Of a stretch of 34,926 nucleotides of DNA, positions 9,533 to 19,406 are shown piece by piece. Under the pieces are notes generated by a model. The model was given only the letters and a program-made list of their open reading frames with translations. It searched no databases and was not told the DNA's origin. The translations under genes were made by a program, and so were the position numbers. Source of the stretch: Terfezia claveryi (Eukaryota; Ascomycota; Pezizomycetes; Pezizales; Pezizaceae); contig WHUX01000380.1 of NCBI GenBank assembly GCA_015179025.1, positions 1 through 34,926 on the forward strand. Reading direction: 5' to 3'. Within the stretch, counting starts at the first letter, position 1. Each line of letters begins with the position of its first letter.

Positions 9533-12500
9533 TTAGTCATCTCCTACATGACTATCACTATTCTCCAATACCCAACCATCATCTCCTCCATACTCATCTA
9601 TAGACTCCTTGCCTTTATCCACCTCAAAGCTCCCTCCCTCATGCCATACACTTCTTTCCTCATATGTCAGATCATATACTATATCCCTATACTCTATTTC
9701 TCCTTCATCCTCCTCATCAACTTTATCTCCTTCACCACTTCCCCTATTATTCCCTGCCACTAAATCATTGTCTACCTACATCTCCATATTCTCTTCAAAA
9801 TTCTCTTCCAAATTCTCTTGTTCCTCTTCGCACTGCTCTTCCTCTTCCCTCAACTCTCGGTCTTCTGTATATTCTGAATCTCCGTCTCCATCCGTATTTC
9901 CACCCAAGTGCTTACTCATTAAGTCATCTAGAAATTTCTCTCATGTAACCACATTTTCACCTACCGTAAAGAAGTCTAATGCCAGCTTCACCTCTATTGG
10001 ATTATGCTTCGAGCCACCCATCCATTGACTCTTCCGAAACCGCACAACATTATTTTGCAATAGATATCTCATCACGAGCCGCGCATCCTCCTTATCATCT
10101 ACAGAGCCCTACTTAATTGTCAAGTCCGGAACTCCTGAAATACAGTTAAGTCAATTTACAGTCAATTCAATAATCTGCAATAGACTACTTATGAGCACTT
10201 CAATTTACCGCCTCCTTGATATTATTAAACAAAAAAGATTTCTGGGATACCGATTTTAAAAAAAAATCCTTACTTTGCCAATTTCTGTTTGGATTATGTT
10301 GATTTTTCACCTTTCGAACTACCAACTCATTTACTTTGTCAATACCCATGAACTTTCCCTCTCGACCACTCAGGTTCACTAGGATGTTATTGAGCCATAT
10401 ATATCTGAACCTATCTGTCCAGACAACCTCATTCTCAATCAATAAATTCACCATTGCTTTTGCATAATGGTGTTTCCCACCACCTGCAAACCATACACAC
10501 AGGGGTTCAATATTTTTTAAAAGGCCCCCTAAATCACCAGCACTATATCTTATATTATCAGCCATCTGCCTGTATTGGAATACACAAAGCATGAAAACAA
10601 AATACATACTTCATATTGTAATACAAATCCCGAACAATGAAATAATGCTGCAAATATAACAGATAGTTTTCATATACCAAATCTCTCTCCCGGTACGCCC
10701 GATTTTTAACAAATTGGTTGCGGTTAAGTTCATCACTAATCTAATCCTTCTTTCTCTTTTTAAGTTTCAACATGTTACGCCACTCCCAGAGAGTATTCAG
10801 CTCTACCTTTTCCCTCATCACTCGCACAGCCCTCGGGACAAACAGTTTCTGGATGATAGAGGTACAGACATCCACATAGCTTCCCACGTCTTGCAATTTG
10901 GCTGACATATCTTCATAATCTTTTACCTTAAGATCACTACAGTCAACTACCTACCTATAATATTAACACCTCAACACACTCACTTACTCCTAATTCAGCA
11001 GCCATAGCTGCTAGCACATACCCTTCTCCACAAATACATGAGAAGCGTTTATATGTATTGTATTTGGGCATATTCGCACTTACGCCTTTTGACCCAAGCA
11101 CATGCTTCAAATGACACAAGGATCTAATATCCATGCCATCCTCACAACCCCAATACCCCCTAAAGAGCAAATCCTCAGCAGCCATCTCCAAATGGAATAT
11201 CCTATCCAATCTCTCTAGGAAGTTTAGATGATTATACTCAAAATCTCTGATACGCAATCTCTTGAGTGCTGCCACCTATACAGAGTAGCCAAATCTAATA
11301 GACTCCTATGCTACAACCAGTAATTTCCCTAATATTGCGCCTCAAAGCACCTACCTTCAGCATAGTTCCTAAGTCTCCCGCATGTAGAACAATCCTTCCA
11401 TTCAAATCCTGACCCGTTAGTCCAGCATCTTTTAACAAGGCTTCGATAATCTCAGCACTCTCAGAGATAGATGTTTCATCTAACTCCATTGTTTCCAATG
11501 CATGAACATCTATTTTAACCGGAGCTATCTTATGGATACTATCAAATGATGGCCTGACCATACTTGGATTCCTCTTCGACTACTCAGAGAGCATAGTTCC
11601 AAAGTGCTTCCATAATATGTTGCTCAAATGTACCAGCACTCGACCTGGCATGTATTCTATATAGGAGTCCTTGGACAGCAACCATATTTTATCAATTCTA
11701 CTATAATTGGGCTTGTCACAAAATAGCAACTACCCCTCCAAACCAGGCTTACCCTTTTCATAATCCTTTAGCCCCTAATATATTTGTTCTGTCTTGTCAT
11801 ACTTTATCCACTCCTCTTTTAGCATTTGGTTTTCCTCCATACTTGATATGTCCGTCAACTGGGCACCAGCTGCATCTGAAACTGGACGTACCCCACTTGG
11901 CTCAATTGGGCGTAGAAAATTTAGAAACTACAAAGCAGCACATATATACTGCGTCAGAAATTTCTGATTCTTCATACTTTGGCCAGTTTTGTTCTCGAAC
12001 ATTGCATTATTGTCCCACATCCACCCGAATGGACAACCATCCTTAATCTTCTTTAATATCTTTTCTGCATTCGCCTTCCCAATAGCCTTCATTGCATCCC
12101 CAATAGTTGTGTATACCACACTCAATCCTATAGAGTTTAGGAAACTGATTACTCTCTTCCCAACCCCACATGCCTGGAAGTAATAGCCTGATGGGGTTTG
12201 AAGTCGGTTACATATCCACGAGTATCCAAAGGCCATCATACTCATAACCATTGTCACGACTAAGTTTTTGTCCCGCAAATTCCGACGTCGACCAATCCTA
12301 GGCTTGCCTCTTTTCCTCTTTTTGCAAGAATTATTCTGACTTTGACCCCACAGACAAATCCCTCTAATAATATTGCTTAATCGTGGGCAATGTTCATCAA
12401 ATTTCTTGCCTAACTTTTCGAACTCAAACTCTGTAGCTATGACAGGGCTTAAAGATTGTGCTGGCATTCTGGTGTCTGCATCCCTGGCATATGTTTTCAT

Positions 12501-12629
12501 CTCCAACTCCAGGACCTGCTGAACCACTCTCCATAGGCCAACACTCAGAGCCTGTTTTAACGTTAGGATGGCAGCACTTGAGTTTTGTTTTTTAGTGAAG
12601 TTAAAGCTCATTTGTGGTAACATTGCCTC
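9533..12629 (-). pseudogene. DUF6589-family protein, main part, decayed
   Basis: The gene reads right to left and continues from 18823-19055 across Gypsy element 1. Blocks match my knowledge of the fungal DUF6589 family: LRDKNLVVTMVMSMMAFGYS with SYTT-like VYTTIGDA (12300-12080); KIDVHALETMELDETS (11530-11470); LHAGDLGT (11395); and AGGGKHHYAKAMVNLL plus NLSGREGKFMGIDKVNE (10480-10330). It ends in a strongly acidic Glu/Asp tail to TAA 9533. Introns fit at 10570-10609 and about 10140-10206. Stops occur near 11927, 11770, 11695, 11580, 10768, 10095, 9943 and 9769. The molecular function of DUF6589 is unknown. It converges tail-to-tail on the helicase with a 175-bp gap. Confidence 0.75.
10570..10609 (-). 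other. 40-bp intron in the DUF6589 gene
   Basis: On the - strand, GTATGT at 10609 and ACAG ending at 10570 bound a 40-bp segment. Its removal joins ..VRDLYYNM to KQMADNIRYS in frame. It is short even for a fungal intron. Confidence 0.6.
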
Positions 12630-13129
12630 TGTCACAACCGTCCTTTCCTAGCCAGGTTTGAGAGTCGGATGGGATTCCGTCTGACTCTCGTTATTGTTAA
12701 TTGATATCGTTGTTATCTCTGTTCCCGAGATAAGGGGTCTCGGGAACCTTATTCCTTCCAGTGGCCTTGGCCAGGAAGGAAGCCTGTATATATAGCTTGC
12801 TCTCTCCGCCCTCAAATTGGATCCCCATCCAACGTCTTGTATATCCAATACAGGGCCTTGCTTCTCTCCACGTTGGTGCATCTCCCTTGTGCACCTCTTT
12901 GCCTTGCCTCGCCTTGTCTCTGTAGCCCAGCTGCCTCCCTTGACACACGCGGCAACTGCTTCTGCATGTCTCGTATCCCTTACCCTCTGCCTCTCTTGCC
13001 TCTTGCCCTTGCCTCCCATCTCAGCCTCCCCCTAGTCACACACGTAGCATTCCTATGTGTGTGTTATCCTAGCCTCGCCCTTGCCCCGGCGTACCCCTTA
13101 GTCGCCTTGCCTCTAGAGCCGTCGTTATA
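12630..13129 (+). repeat. 5' LTR of element 1
   Basis: It runs TGTCACAACC ... GTCGTTATA. The terminal CA has become TA. A hairpin (12660-12689) is weakened by mutation here. TATATATA lies near 12786, followed by a transcription-start-like pyrimidine region. It differs from its partner mainly by transitions. Confidence 0.93.
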
Positions 13130-13165
13130 CTACGTTGGATCTTCTCGACCAACTGGTATGCAGTC

Positions 13166-14346
13166 ATGTCCGGAACCCCTCCACCCGCTGTCAGGTTTCA
13201 AACCTGGAGGAACTCCCCTATACCCTCAGGACCGAACGAATTGAATGCCTATTGTCGAGAGATCATCGACATCTTCGAGGCCATGGATGCCTTCGGGGCC
13301 GAACTCGGCAATAGCTTGGCCGTGGCTGAACGAAAACTGAGATCCGCCGATGAAGAAATCACAGTACTCCAAAACGACCTTGACAATGCCACCATCACTC
13401 TGGCCAACGAGCGAACCACGATCCAGACCCTCAACCACGCTATGGCTGCTATGTCGGCAACCCTACCCTCCGCACCAACCGCCAAAACCGAAAGTATTCC
13501 AACCCCCCCAAATTCAATGGGGATAGGGCTCGCCTCCGAGCTTGGAAGAACTCGGTAAACCTCAAACTCAATGGGGACTCAGCCAGATTCCTATCCGAGC
13601 AACACCGATTGGCTTATGTCTTTACCCTGCTGGAGGGTAAGGCAGTAGATCAAATCCAGCCATATGTCCTCGAGACTGGGATTAAGCTGGACGGCATCCC
13701 GGCACTCTTCGCTATTCTAGACAGAGCTTTTGGAGACCCCGATACTATAGGCACGGCTAGCCAAGCCCTCCGAGCCCTGAAACAACATAATTCGGATCTG
13801 TCTATATATGTGGCAGAGTTCTCCAGGCTGGCAGCAGAAGTATTGTGGAATGACCAGTCAAAGCTCGAGCAGTTCCAGGAGGGACTGAATGACGAACTTC
13901 AACAGGCCATGGTCACCCTCCCAGAGACTAAGAGTCTCGACGAATTAATCGACCAGGCATCCATGGTGGAATAACAGATGGCTAGGTTGAGACACCGCCT
14001 TACTTTCCGCCCTGCCACCCGCTCACCTCAGCAACCACAGCAACACCAACCACAGCAACCGACCCCCAAGCCTGCCCAAGTCCTGGCCTCGGCCAACAAA
14101 CCCGTGCACCCCTCTCTCGTGGCAGGTGGTGCCGCACCTATGGACCTATCCGCAGGTAGGCCACGGTTAACGCAGGAGGAGAGAGATCGCCGCCGAATGA
14201 ACGGGCTGTGTATAGTATGCGGGAAAGGGGACCATTTTATCGCGGCATGTCCCCTCCACAAAAACCGCTCGATGGCTGCCCACGCCATCTCCGAATTCAG
14301 GATTGAGGAGGTTGATAAGTCGGGAAAAGCCCTGTCCTTTGCCTAG
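13166..14346 (+). pseudogene. Element 1 gag (capsid and nucleocapsid)
   Basis: Gag forms the particle that packages element RNA. It starts at ATG 13166, 37 bp after the LTR. Residues about 25-110 are a probable coiled coil. At about 13507 an indel in a C7 run shifts the frame, and the capsid-like part (AYVFTLLEGKAVDQIQPYV, 13609 on) continues in the next frame. A TAA sits at 13972-13974. A Gln/Pro-rich linker follows (14010-14080), then a zinc knuckle CIVCGKGDHFIAAC (14209-14250). The frame ends at TAG 14344. The pol frame is -1 relative to it and overlaps from 14322. Confidence 0.85.
14322..14328 (+). promoter_or_regulatory. GGGAAAA slippery heptamer at the gag-pol junction of element 1
   Basis: In gag phase the bases read G GGA AAA, a canonical -1 frameshift heptamer, 16 bp before the gag stop at 14344. 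After a -1 slip the pol frame is open and reads through into protease (..CLVNNTSKGPILGH). The same heptamer in the same phase occurs in element 2 at 29049-29055. No downstream stimulatory fold was evaluated. Confidence 0.65.
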
Positions 14347-17300
14347 TCAATAACACTAGCAAGGGACCTATCCTGGGTCATTTGTCTTTGTCGTTTTTCT
14401 CTGTTCCTGCATCTATGTCTGTTGATGAATCTCGCTTGTTTGGCGAGCATTTTGTAGTACCAATAACTGTTAAATTCAATGGTAAAACAGTGGTAACATC
14501 AGCTCTCATAGATTGTGGTACTTCAGGAATAGCCTTCATTGATCAGACCTTTGTCAGTAAAAATTCGATACCAACAGCCAAGCTAAAGACCCCCCGCCTT
14601 CTTGATGTTATTGATGGCCGACCTATCTCTTCCGGAGCTATTACCGACCTCGCATGCCTACCTAGTGCCATTGGAGACCATTCGGAAAGCCTCCCCATGT
14701 TTGTAACCAAGCTCAAATACCCCATTGTTCTGGGGATCCCCTGGCTCCGAATGCATAATGTCTCCATTAACTTTGGCTCTTACACCTTGAACTTTAACAG
14801 CGGGTATTGCGAGAAGCACTGCGGTGCCCCACAGACTGCCGTTAAAGGATTATGTGCCCTACCACCCCCGATAGAGGATCCTAGCTAGGTGATGGCAGAA
14901 ACCCCCCCACTAAAACCCCTCGATATCAACTTTATTGGAGCAGGGGCCTTTGCTTACCTTACCAGAAGGCACAAGCTGAAAGCCCATACTCTATCAATCT
15001 GCGAAGTTAACCTGGAAATCAATAAGCTGCAGTCCAAGGAAGAATGGAAGTCCATGGTGCCGGGTAAATACCACGAATTCATTGACTTGTTCTCTGAGAA
15101 AGCCGCGGAGAAGCTTGCCCCCCATCGACCATACGACCACACAATCCTGCTGGTAGAAGGTAAGACCCCCCTTATGGACCTCTCTATGGGATGTCCCGGA
15201 TAGAACTGGAAGCTCTGAAAAAGTATCTGGAGGAAAACCTCAACAAGAGCTTCATTCACCACAGCTCCTCTCCAGCGGGTGCCCCAGTGCTGTCCGTGAA
15301 GAAGTCGGATAGCTCTCTTCGGTTGTGTGTTGATTATTGTGGCTTTAACGAGATAACGGTTAAGAACAGGTATCTCCTACCTCTGATCCAGGAAACATTA
15401 GCCAGGCTCTCCAAGGCAAAATGGTTCACTAAACTGGATTTGAGGGGAGCCTATAACCTGGTCCGAATAGCTGAAGGTGAAGAGTGGAAAACGGCCTTCT
15501 GCACCTGGTACGAGCACTTCGAGTACAATGTCATACCTTTCGGCTTAACCAACGCCCCGGCCTCTTTCCAGCACTTTATTAATGATACCCTATGAGACTT
15601 TTTGGATGTGTTCTGCACAGCCTACTTGGACAATATCCTGATCTATTCAGACACCCTGGTAGAGCACAAAATCCATGTCCGACAAGTGCTGGAAATGCTG
15701 GAGCAAGCCGGATTATACCTCAAACCCGAGAAATGCGAGTTTCATGTGCAGGAGGTCAAGTATCTGGGGTTGATTATCACTACCGAAGGTATCAGAATAG
15801 ATCCCACCAAGGTTGCCGCTGTCCAGGAATGGCAAATCCCAGCAAATCTCAAAGATGTCCAAGCCTTCCTGTAGTTTGCTAACTTTTACTGGCGGTTCAT
15901 TCTAGGGTATTCGAAGATCGTAGCCCCCCTCACCGCCCTGACCAAGAAAGACCGGCGCTTCGACTGGAATCCAGAAGCCCAATCTGCCTTCCAGAACCTC
16001 AAGGAAGCTTTCTGCTCAGCACCGATCCTGGCCCATTTCGATCCGGACAGCGAATGTATCATGGAGACTGACGCCTCCGACTATATCTCCGCGGGAATCT
16101 TGTCTCAGTATGTCAATGGGATCCTCCACCCAGTGGCATACTTCTCAAAAAAGTACTCTCCAGCAGAGTGTAATTATGAAATCTATGATAAAGAGTTAAT
16201 GGCCATTGTGCGAGCATTCGAGGAGTAGAGGCCACACCTGGAGTCAGCCAAGGGGATCATCGTGGTGCTATCCGATCATAAGAATCTTGAGTACTTCACC
16301 ACCACTAAGCTGCTAAACCGATGGCAGGCTAGATGGTCGGAGTTCTTATCTCGATTCAACTTCAAGATCAAGTATCGGCCTGGAAAAGCTAGGGGTAAGC
16401 CGGATGTACTGACCAGGAGATCAGGAGATCTCCCTAAAGGGGGGGATGAAAGGCTGAAGTACCAAAATCAGGTGGTACTGAAACCTGAAAATCTCGACCT
16501 GGCGGCCACTAGCCATGCTGATGCTGATGCTGATGCTGATGCTGATACTGATGCTGATGCTGATGCTGATACTGATGCTGATGCTGATACTGATGCTGAT
16601 GCTAATGCTGATACTGATGCTGATGCTGATGCTGATGCTGATGCTGATGCTAAAGCTGAAGTAAACCTAGGAGCAGATCTCCTTCTGCGGATACAACGGG
16701 CATATGCGGAGGACGACCTGGTTAAGGATATAATCACTGCAGTGGAGTCTGGACATCGCCGTTACACCAAGATTTCCCTAGCCAAGTGCACCACTCAGGA
16801 CGGCCTCCTATACCACCTAGATCGGCTCTATATACCTGAAGGAGAGCTGCGGATGCAGCTGATCAAGGAACACCATGATACCCTGGCTGCGGGTCATCCT
16901 GGGGTAGCTAAAACGTTAGAGCTACTAGCCAGGCAATATACGTGGATTGACCAACGGAAGGAGGTGGAGTGGTACATACGGAATTGCCATGTCTGCAAGC
17001 GTGCCAAACCCACCCGCCACGCTCCGTATGGTACCCTGAAGCCCCTGGAAGTCCCAGAACAACCCTGGCAACACCTGACTATGGACTTCGTCACCGGATT
17101 GCCAGAAGACTCGGGATTCAATGCCATCTTAATGGTAGTGGATCGGTTGACAAAAATGAGGCATGTGATACCCTGTCGAGACACCTGCTCAACCCCTGAA
17201 TTGGCATCCCTTTACCTGAATAATGTCTTCCGTTACCATAGCCTCGCGGCATCGGTTGTCTCAGACTGCGGCCCTTAGTTCGTCGCCGACTTCTGGAGAA

Positions 17301-18139
17301 CCTTCTGTGAGCTGCTGGGTATTGAAGTACACCTGTCTACGGCATACCACCCTCAGACTGATGGCCAGTCAGAACACATGAACACCATCATGTAGCAGTA
17401 CTTGAGGGCATACATCAATTATCAGTAGAATAACTAGGTTTCGTTGCTGGCAACCTGCGAGTTCTCTACCAACAACCACTTCTCTGAGACCCTGAAGACC
17501 TCCCCATTCCTGGCCAATTATGGCTGGCACCCTCGGTTCGTAGACTCCCTGGCACCTCTGCGCAAGGCCAGGGAGAATGCCCCAGCCAAGGACTTTGCAA
17601 CAGAGATCACAAAACTCCATGCTACCTTGAAGGCTGAGTTGGCCTACGCCCAAGCCAGGCAAGCGGAGTATGCCAATGGGTCCCGGTTGCCAGCTCCTAA
17701 ATACCACCCAGGGGACCAAGTATGGCTATCCAGCAGACACTTCCGAACAGAACGGCCCTCCCGCAAACTGGACCATAAGTTCTTACGCCCCTTCAAGGTG
17801 CTAGGCGCTGTAGGCACTCATGCCTATCGATTGAGGTTTCCCAAGGATATCAAACGCCACCCGGTCATTCATGTCTCGAAGATTGAGCCAGCCGTGGACG
17901 ATCCTCTTCCAGGTCAAAGGCATCCGCCACCTCCTCCCGTGGTGATTGCAGGAGAAGAGGAGTGGGAGGTTGAGGAGGTACTGGACTCCAGGAAGCGCTA
18001 TGGACGAGTTCAGTACAAGGTCAAATGGTTAGGGGACGAGGAGACCACCTGGCAACCAGCAGAAGATCTGGAAAATGCCCCTAACCTGGTCACCCTATTC
18101 CACCAGCGTTACCCTCTCAAGCCTCGTCCAGCTGAATGA
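14328..18139 (+). pseudogene. Element 1 pol: protease, RT, RNase H, integrase, chromodomain
   Basis: The protease has LIDCGTSG (14506), Cys in place of the usual Ser/Thr. RT has [14 protein letters not shown] (15428) and YLDN at 15626, where YLDD is expected, so the catalytic pair is damaged. RNase H has METDASDY (16062). Integrase shows HH-CC (HHDTLAAGH at 16873 and CHVCKRAK at 16986) and a DDE core (MDFVTGLP at 17083; SDCGP before TAG 17276; DGQSEHMN at 17359). The chromodomain is WEVEEVLDSRKRYGRVQYKV (17963 on). Stops are at 14886, 15593, 15872, 16226, 17276, 17393, 17426 and 17435. A base is lost in a C-run near 15170. At least five stops fit CpA to TpA (CAG or TGG to TAG). Confidence 0.92.
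16517..16655 (+). repeat. (GCTGAT)n hexamer array inside pol
   Basis: About 23 hexamers (GCTGAT, some ACTGAT or GCTAAT) encode an Ala-Asp dipeptide array between the RNase H/tether and the integrase zinc-binding domain. Element 2 has a shorter, more varied version at about 26690-26763, so its length is unstable. Confidence 0.9.
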
Positions 18140-18309
18140 TATTTTTGTCTTATCTTTGTTGATTTGGAGTTGGAATTATGATTGTTGTTTCTGTTATTGT
18201 CAGGTTGTTCGGAGTTGGGGTTTTTGTCCTTACCTTGTTGTTGTTGTTTCCTGTGTTGATTTTGCCGGTTATCGTGCCCAGGCCTCCTAGTCGCTGGAGC
18301 TCCGAGCCT

Positions 18310-18322
18310 AAAGGGGGGATAG
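18310..18322 (+). other. Polypurine tract of element 1
   Basis: AAAGGGGGGATAG ends immediately before the 3' LTR. The matching tract of element 2 (TAAGGGGGGGATAG on the - strand) sits at 25036-25050. It serves as second-strand primer in this family. Confidence 0.8.
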
Positions 18323-18822
18323 TGTCACAACCGTCCTTTCCTAGCCAGGTTTGAGAGTCGGACGGGATTCCGTCCGACTCTCGTTATTGTTGATTGATAT
18401 CGTTGTTATCTCTGTTCCCGAGATAAAGGGTCTCGGGAATCTTATTCCTTCCGGTGGCCTTGGCTAGGAAGGAAGCTTGTATATATAGCTTGCTCTCTCC
18501 GCCCTCTCGTTGGATCCCCATCCAACGTCTTGTATATCCAATACAGGGCCTTGCTTCTCTCTACATTGGTGCATCTCCCTTGTATACCTCCTTGCCTTGC
18601 CTCGCCTTGTCTCTGCAGCCCAGCTGCCTCCCTTGACACACGCGGCAACTGCTTCCACGTGTCTCGTGTCCCTTGCCCTCTGCCTCTCTTGCCTCTTGCC
18701 CTTGCCTCCCGTCTCAGCCTCCCCCTGGTCATATACGTAGCATTCCTACGTGTGGGTTATCCTAGCCTCACCCTTGCTCCGGCGTACCCCTTGATCGCCT
18801 TGCCTCCAGAGCCATCATTACA
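18323..18822 (+). repeat. 3' LTR of element 1
   Basis: It runs TGTCACAACC ... CATCATTACA. It carries an intact 13-bp-arm hairpin (GAGAGTCGGACGG, loop GATT) at 18353-18382, 30 bp from the LTR start, and a TATATATA near 18480. It is the same length as the 5' LTR. Confidence 0.93.
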
Positions 18823-19055
18823 GCCTCGAATACCTTTTTGAAGCCATCATTTTCAAAGAAAGTTTTCCTCTTCTCCTGGATCTTTTTTAACTTAGCGATC
18901 ATCACCCACTCAAAGAATAAAGCTAGATCCATGCCATTAGACTGTATCTCCTACAGCCCTACTAGTACCTTCGGTTCCCAAGATTCAGTTGATGTGCTTC
19001 CTGTAGCATCACCCCCCAGAATCGGTAGGGCTCTAGCTAAGGGTTCTACAGGCAT
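18823..19055 (-). pseudogene. DUF6589-family protein, 5' part, severed by element 1
   Basis: From ATG at 19053-19055 the - strand reads MPVEPLARALPILGGDATG, has one TAG (about 18951, probably from CAG), then a Lys/Glu-rich helix ending FFENDGFKKVFEAM. It joins the frame of 12629 and below when element 1 and one copy of GCCTC are removed. An in-frame TAA lies upstream of the ATG, so this start is plausible unless another exon exists. Confidence 0.65.
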
Positions 19056-19406
19056 CTCCCTCAAGTATGTATTGTATGTATATGGTTATTTTGTGCCCTC
19101 CTGTATGTCACTGTAGTCACTCTGGTCAGCTCGCTCGTCAATGGCAAAAATAAATTTCGCACAATAGGCATAAAAACATGGAATGGTGATATTTTGTTTT
19201 GTTTCTTAATACAAAATAAGCTTTAGATCACATGCTTTAAGCGTCAAATATAGTTTCACACTAGTATCTCCGATTCCACGCTAGCATCTCCGGATTCGGA
19301 GCTGAATTAGAGTCAATTTCGGAGGTGTTTACTACCAGACTCTTAGCTGGCGCAGCAGAAATAATTATTTCGCGACAGATACCTAGAGTCTTGGCACGAG
19401 AACAGC
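19056..19406. other. Spacer with no recognised gene
   Basis: This is upstream of the DUF6589 start. It contains a short direct repeat around CTAGYATCTCCGATTC (19261-19300) and no credible coding frame. It may hold the DUF6589 promoter. Confidence 0.4.

Larger units (their letters stand above)
12630..18822 (+). mobile_element. Ty3/Gypsy chromovirus retrotransposon, element 1 (complete, inactive)
   Basis: The LTRs are both 500 bp (12630-13129 and 18323-18822). The GCCTC target duplication is exact (12625-12629 and 18823-18827). The internal order is gag with a CCHC knuckle, protease, reverse transcriptase, RNase H, integrase and chromodomain, the Ty3/Gypsy order. A polypurine tract (AAAGGGGGGATAG) abuts the right LTR. 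The insertion splits the DUF6589 gene near its 5' end, on the opposite strand; joining the flanks restores that reading frame. Several stops and two frameshifts in C-runs make it non-autonomous. Confidence 0.96.

Noticed and set aside
9548..10028. Ser/Pro/Leu-rich ORFs on the + strand
   Set aside because: They are antisense to the acidic Glu/Asp tail of the DUF6589 gene, whose frame continues from the conserved part.
13130..13160. Primer binding site for a named tRNA downstream of the element 1 LTR
   Set aside because: The sequence CTACGTTGGATC is shared with element 2 and is probably the site, but I could not match it to a specific tRNA 3' end without a tRNA set.
12648..13244. ORFs inside the LTRs (Leu/Cys/Pro/Ser-rich on one strand, Arg/Gly/Lys-rich on the other)
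   Set aside because: The same ORFs occur in every LTR copy (for example 18454-18841, 22080-22292 and 24517-24831) and reflect the C/T-rich R-U5 region, not proteins.
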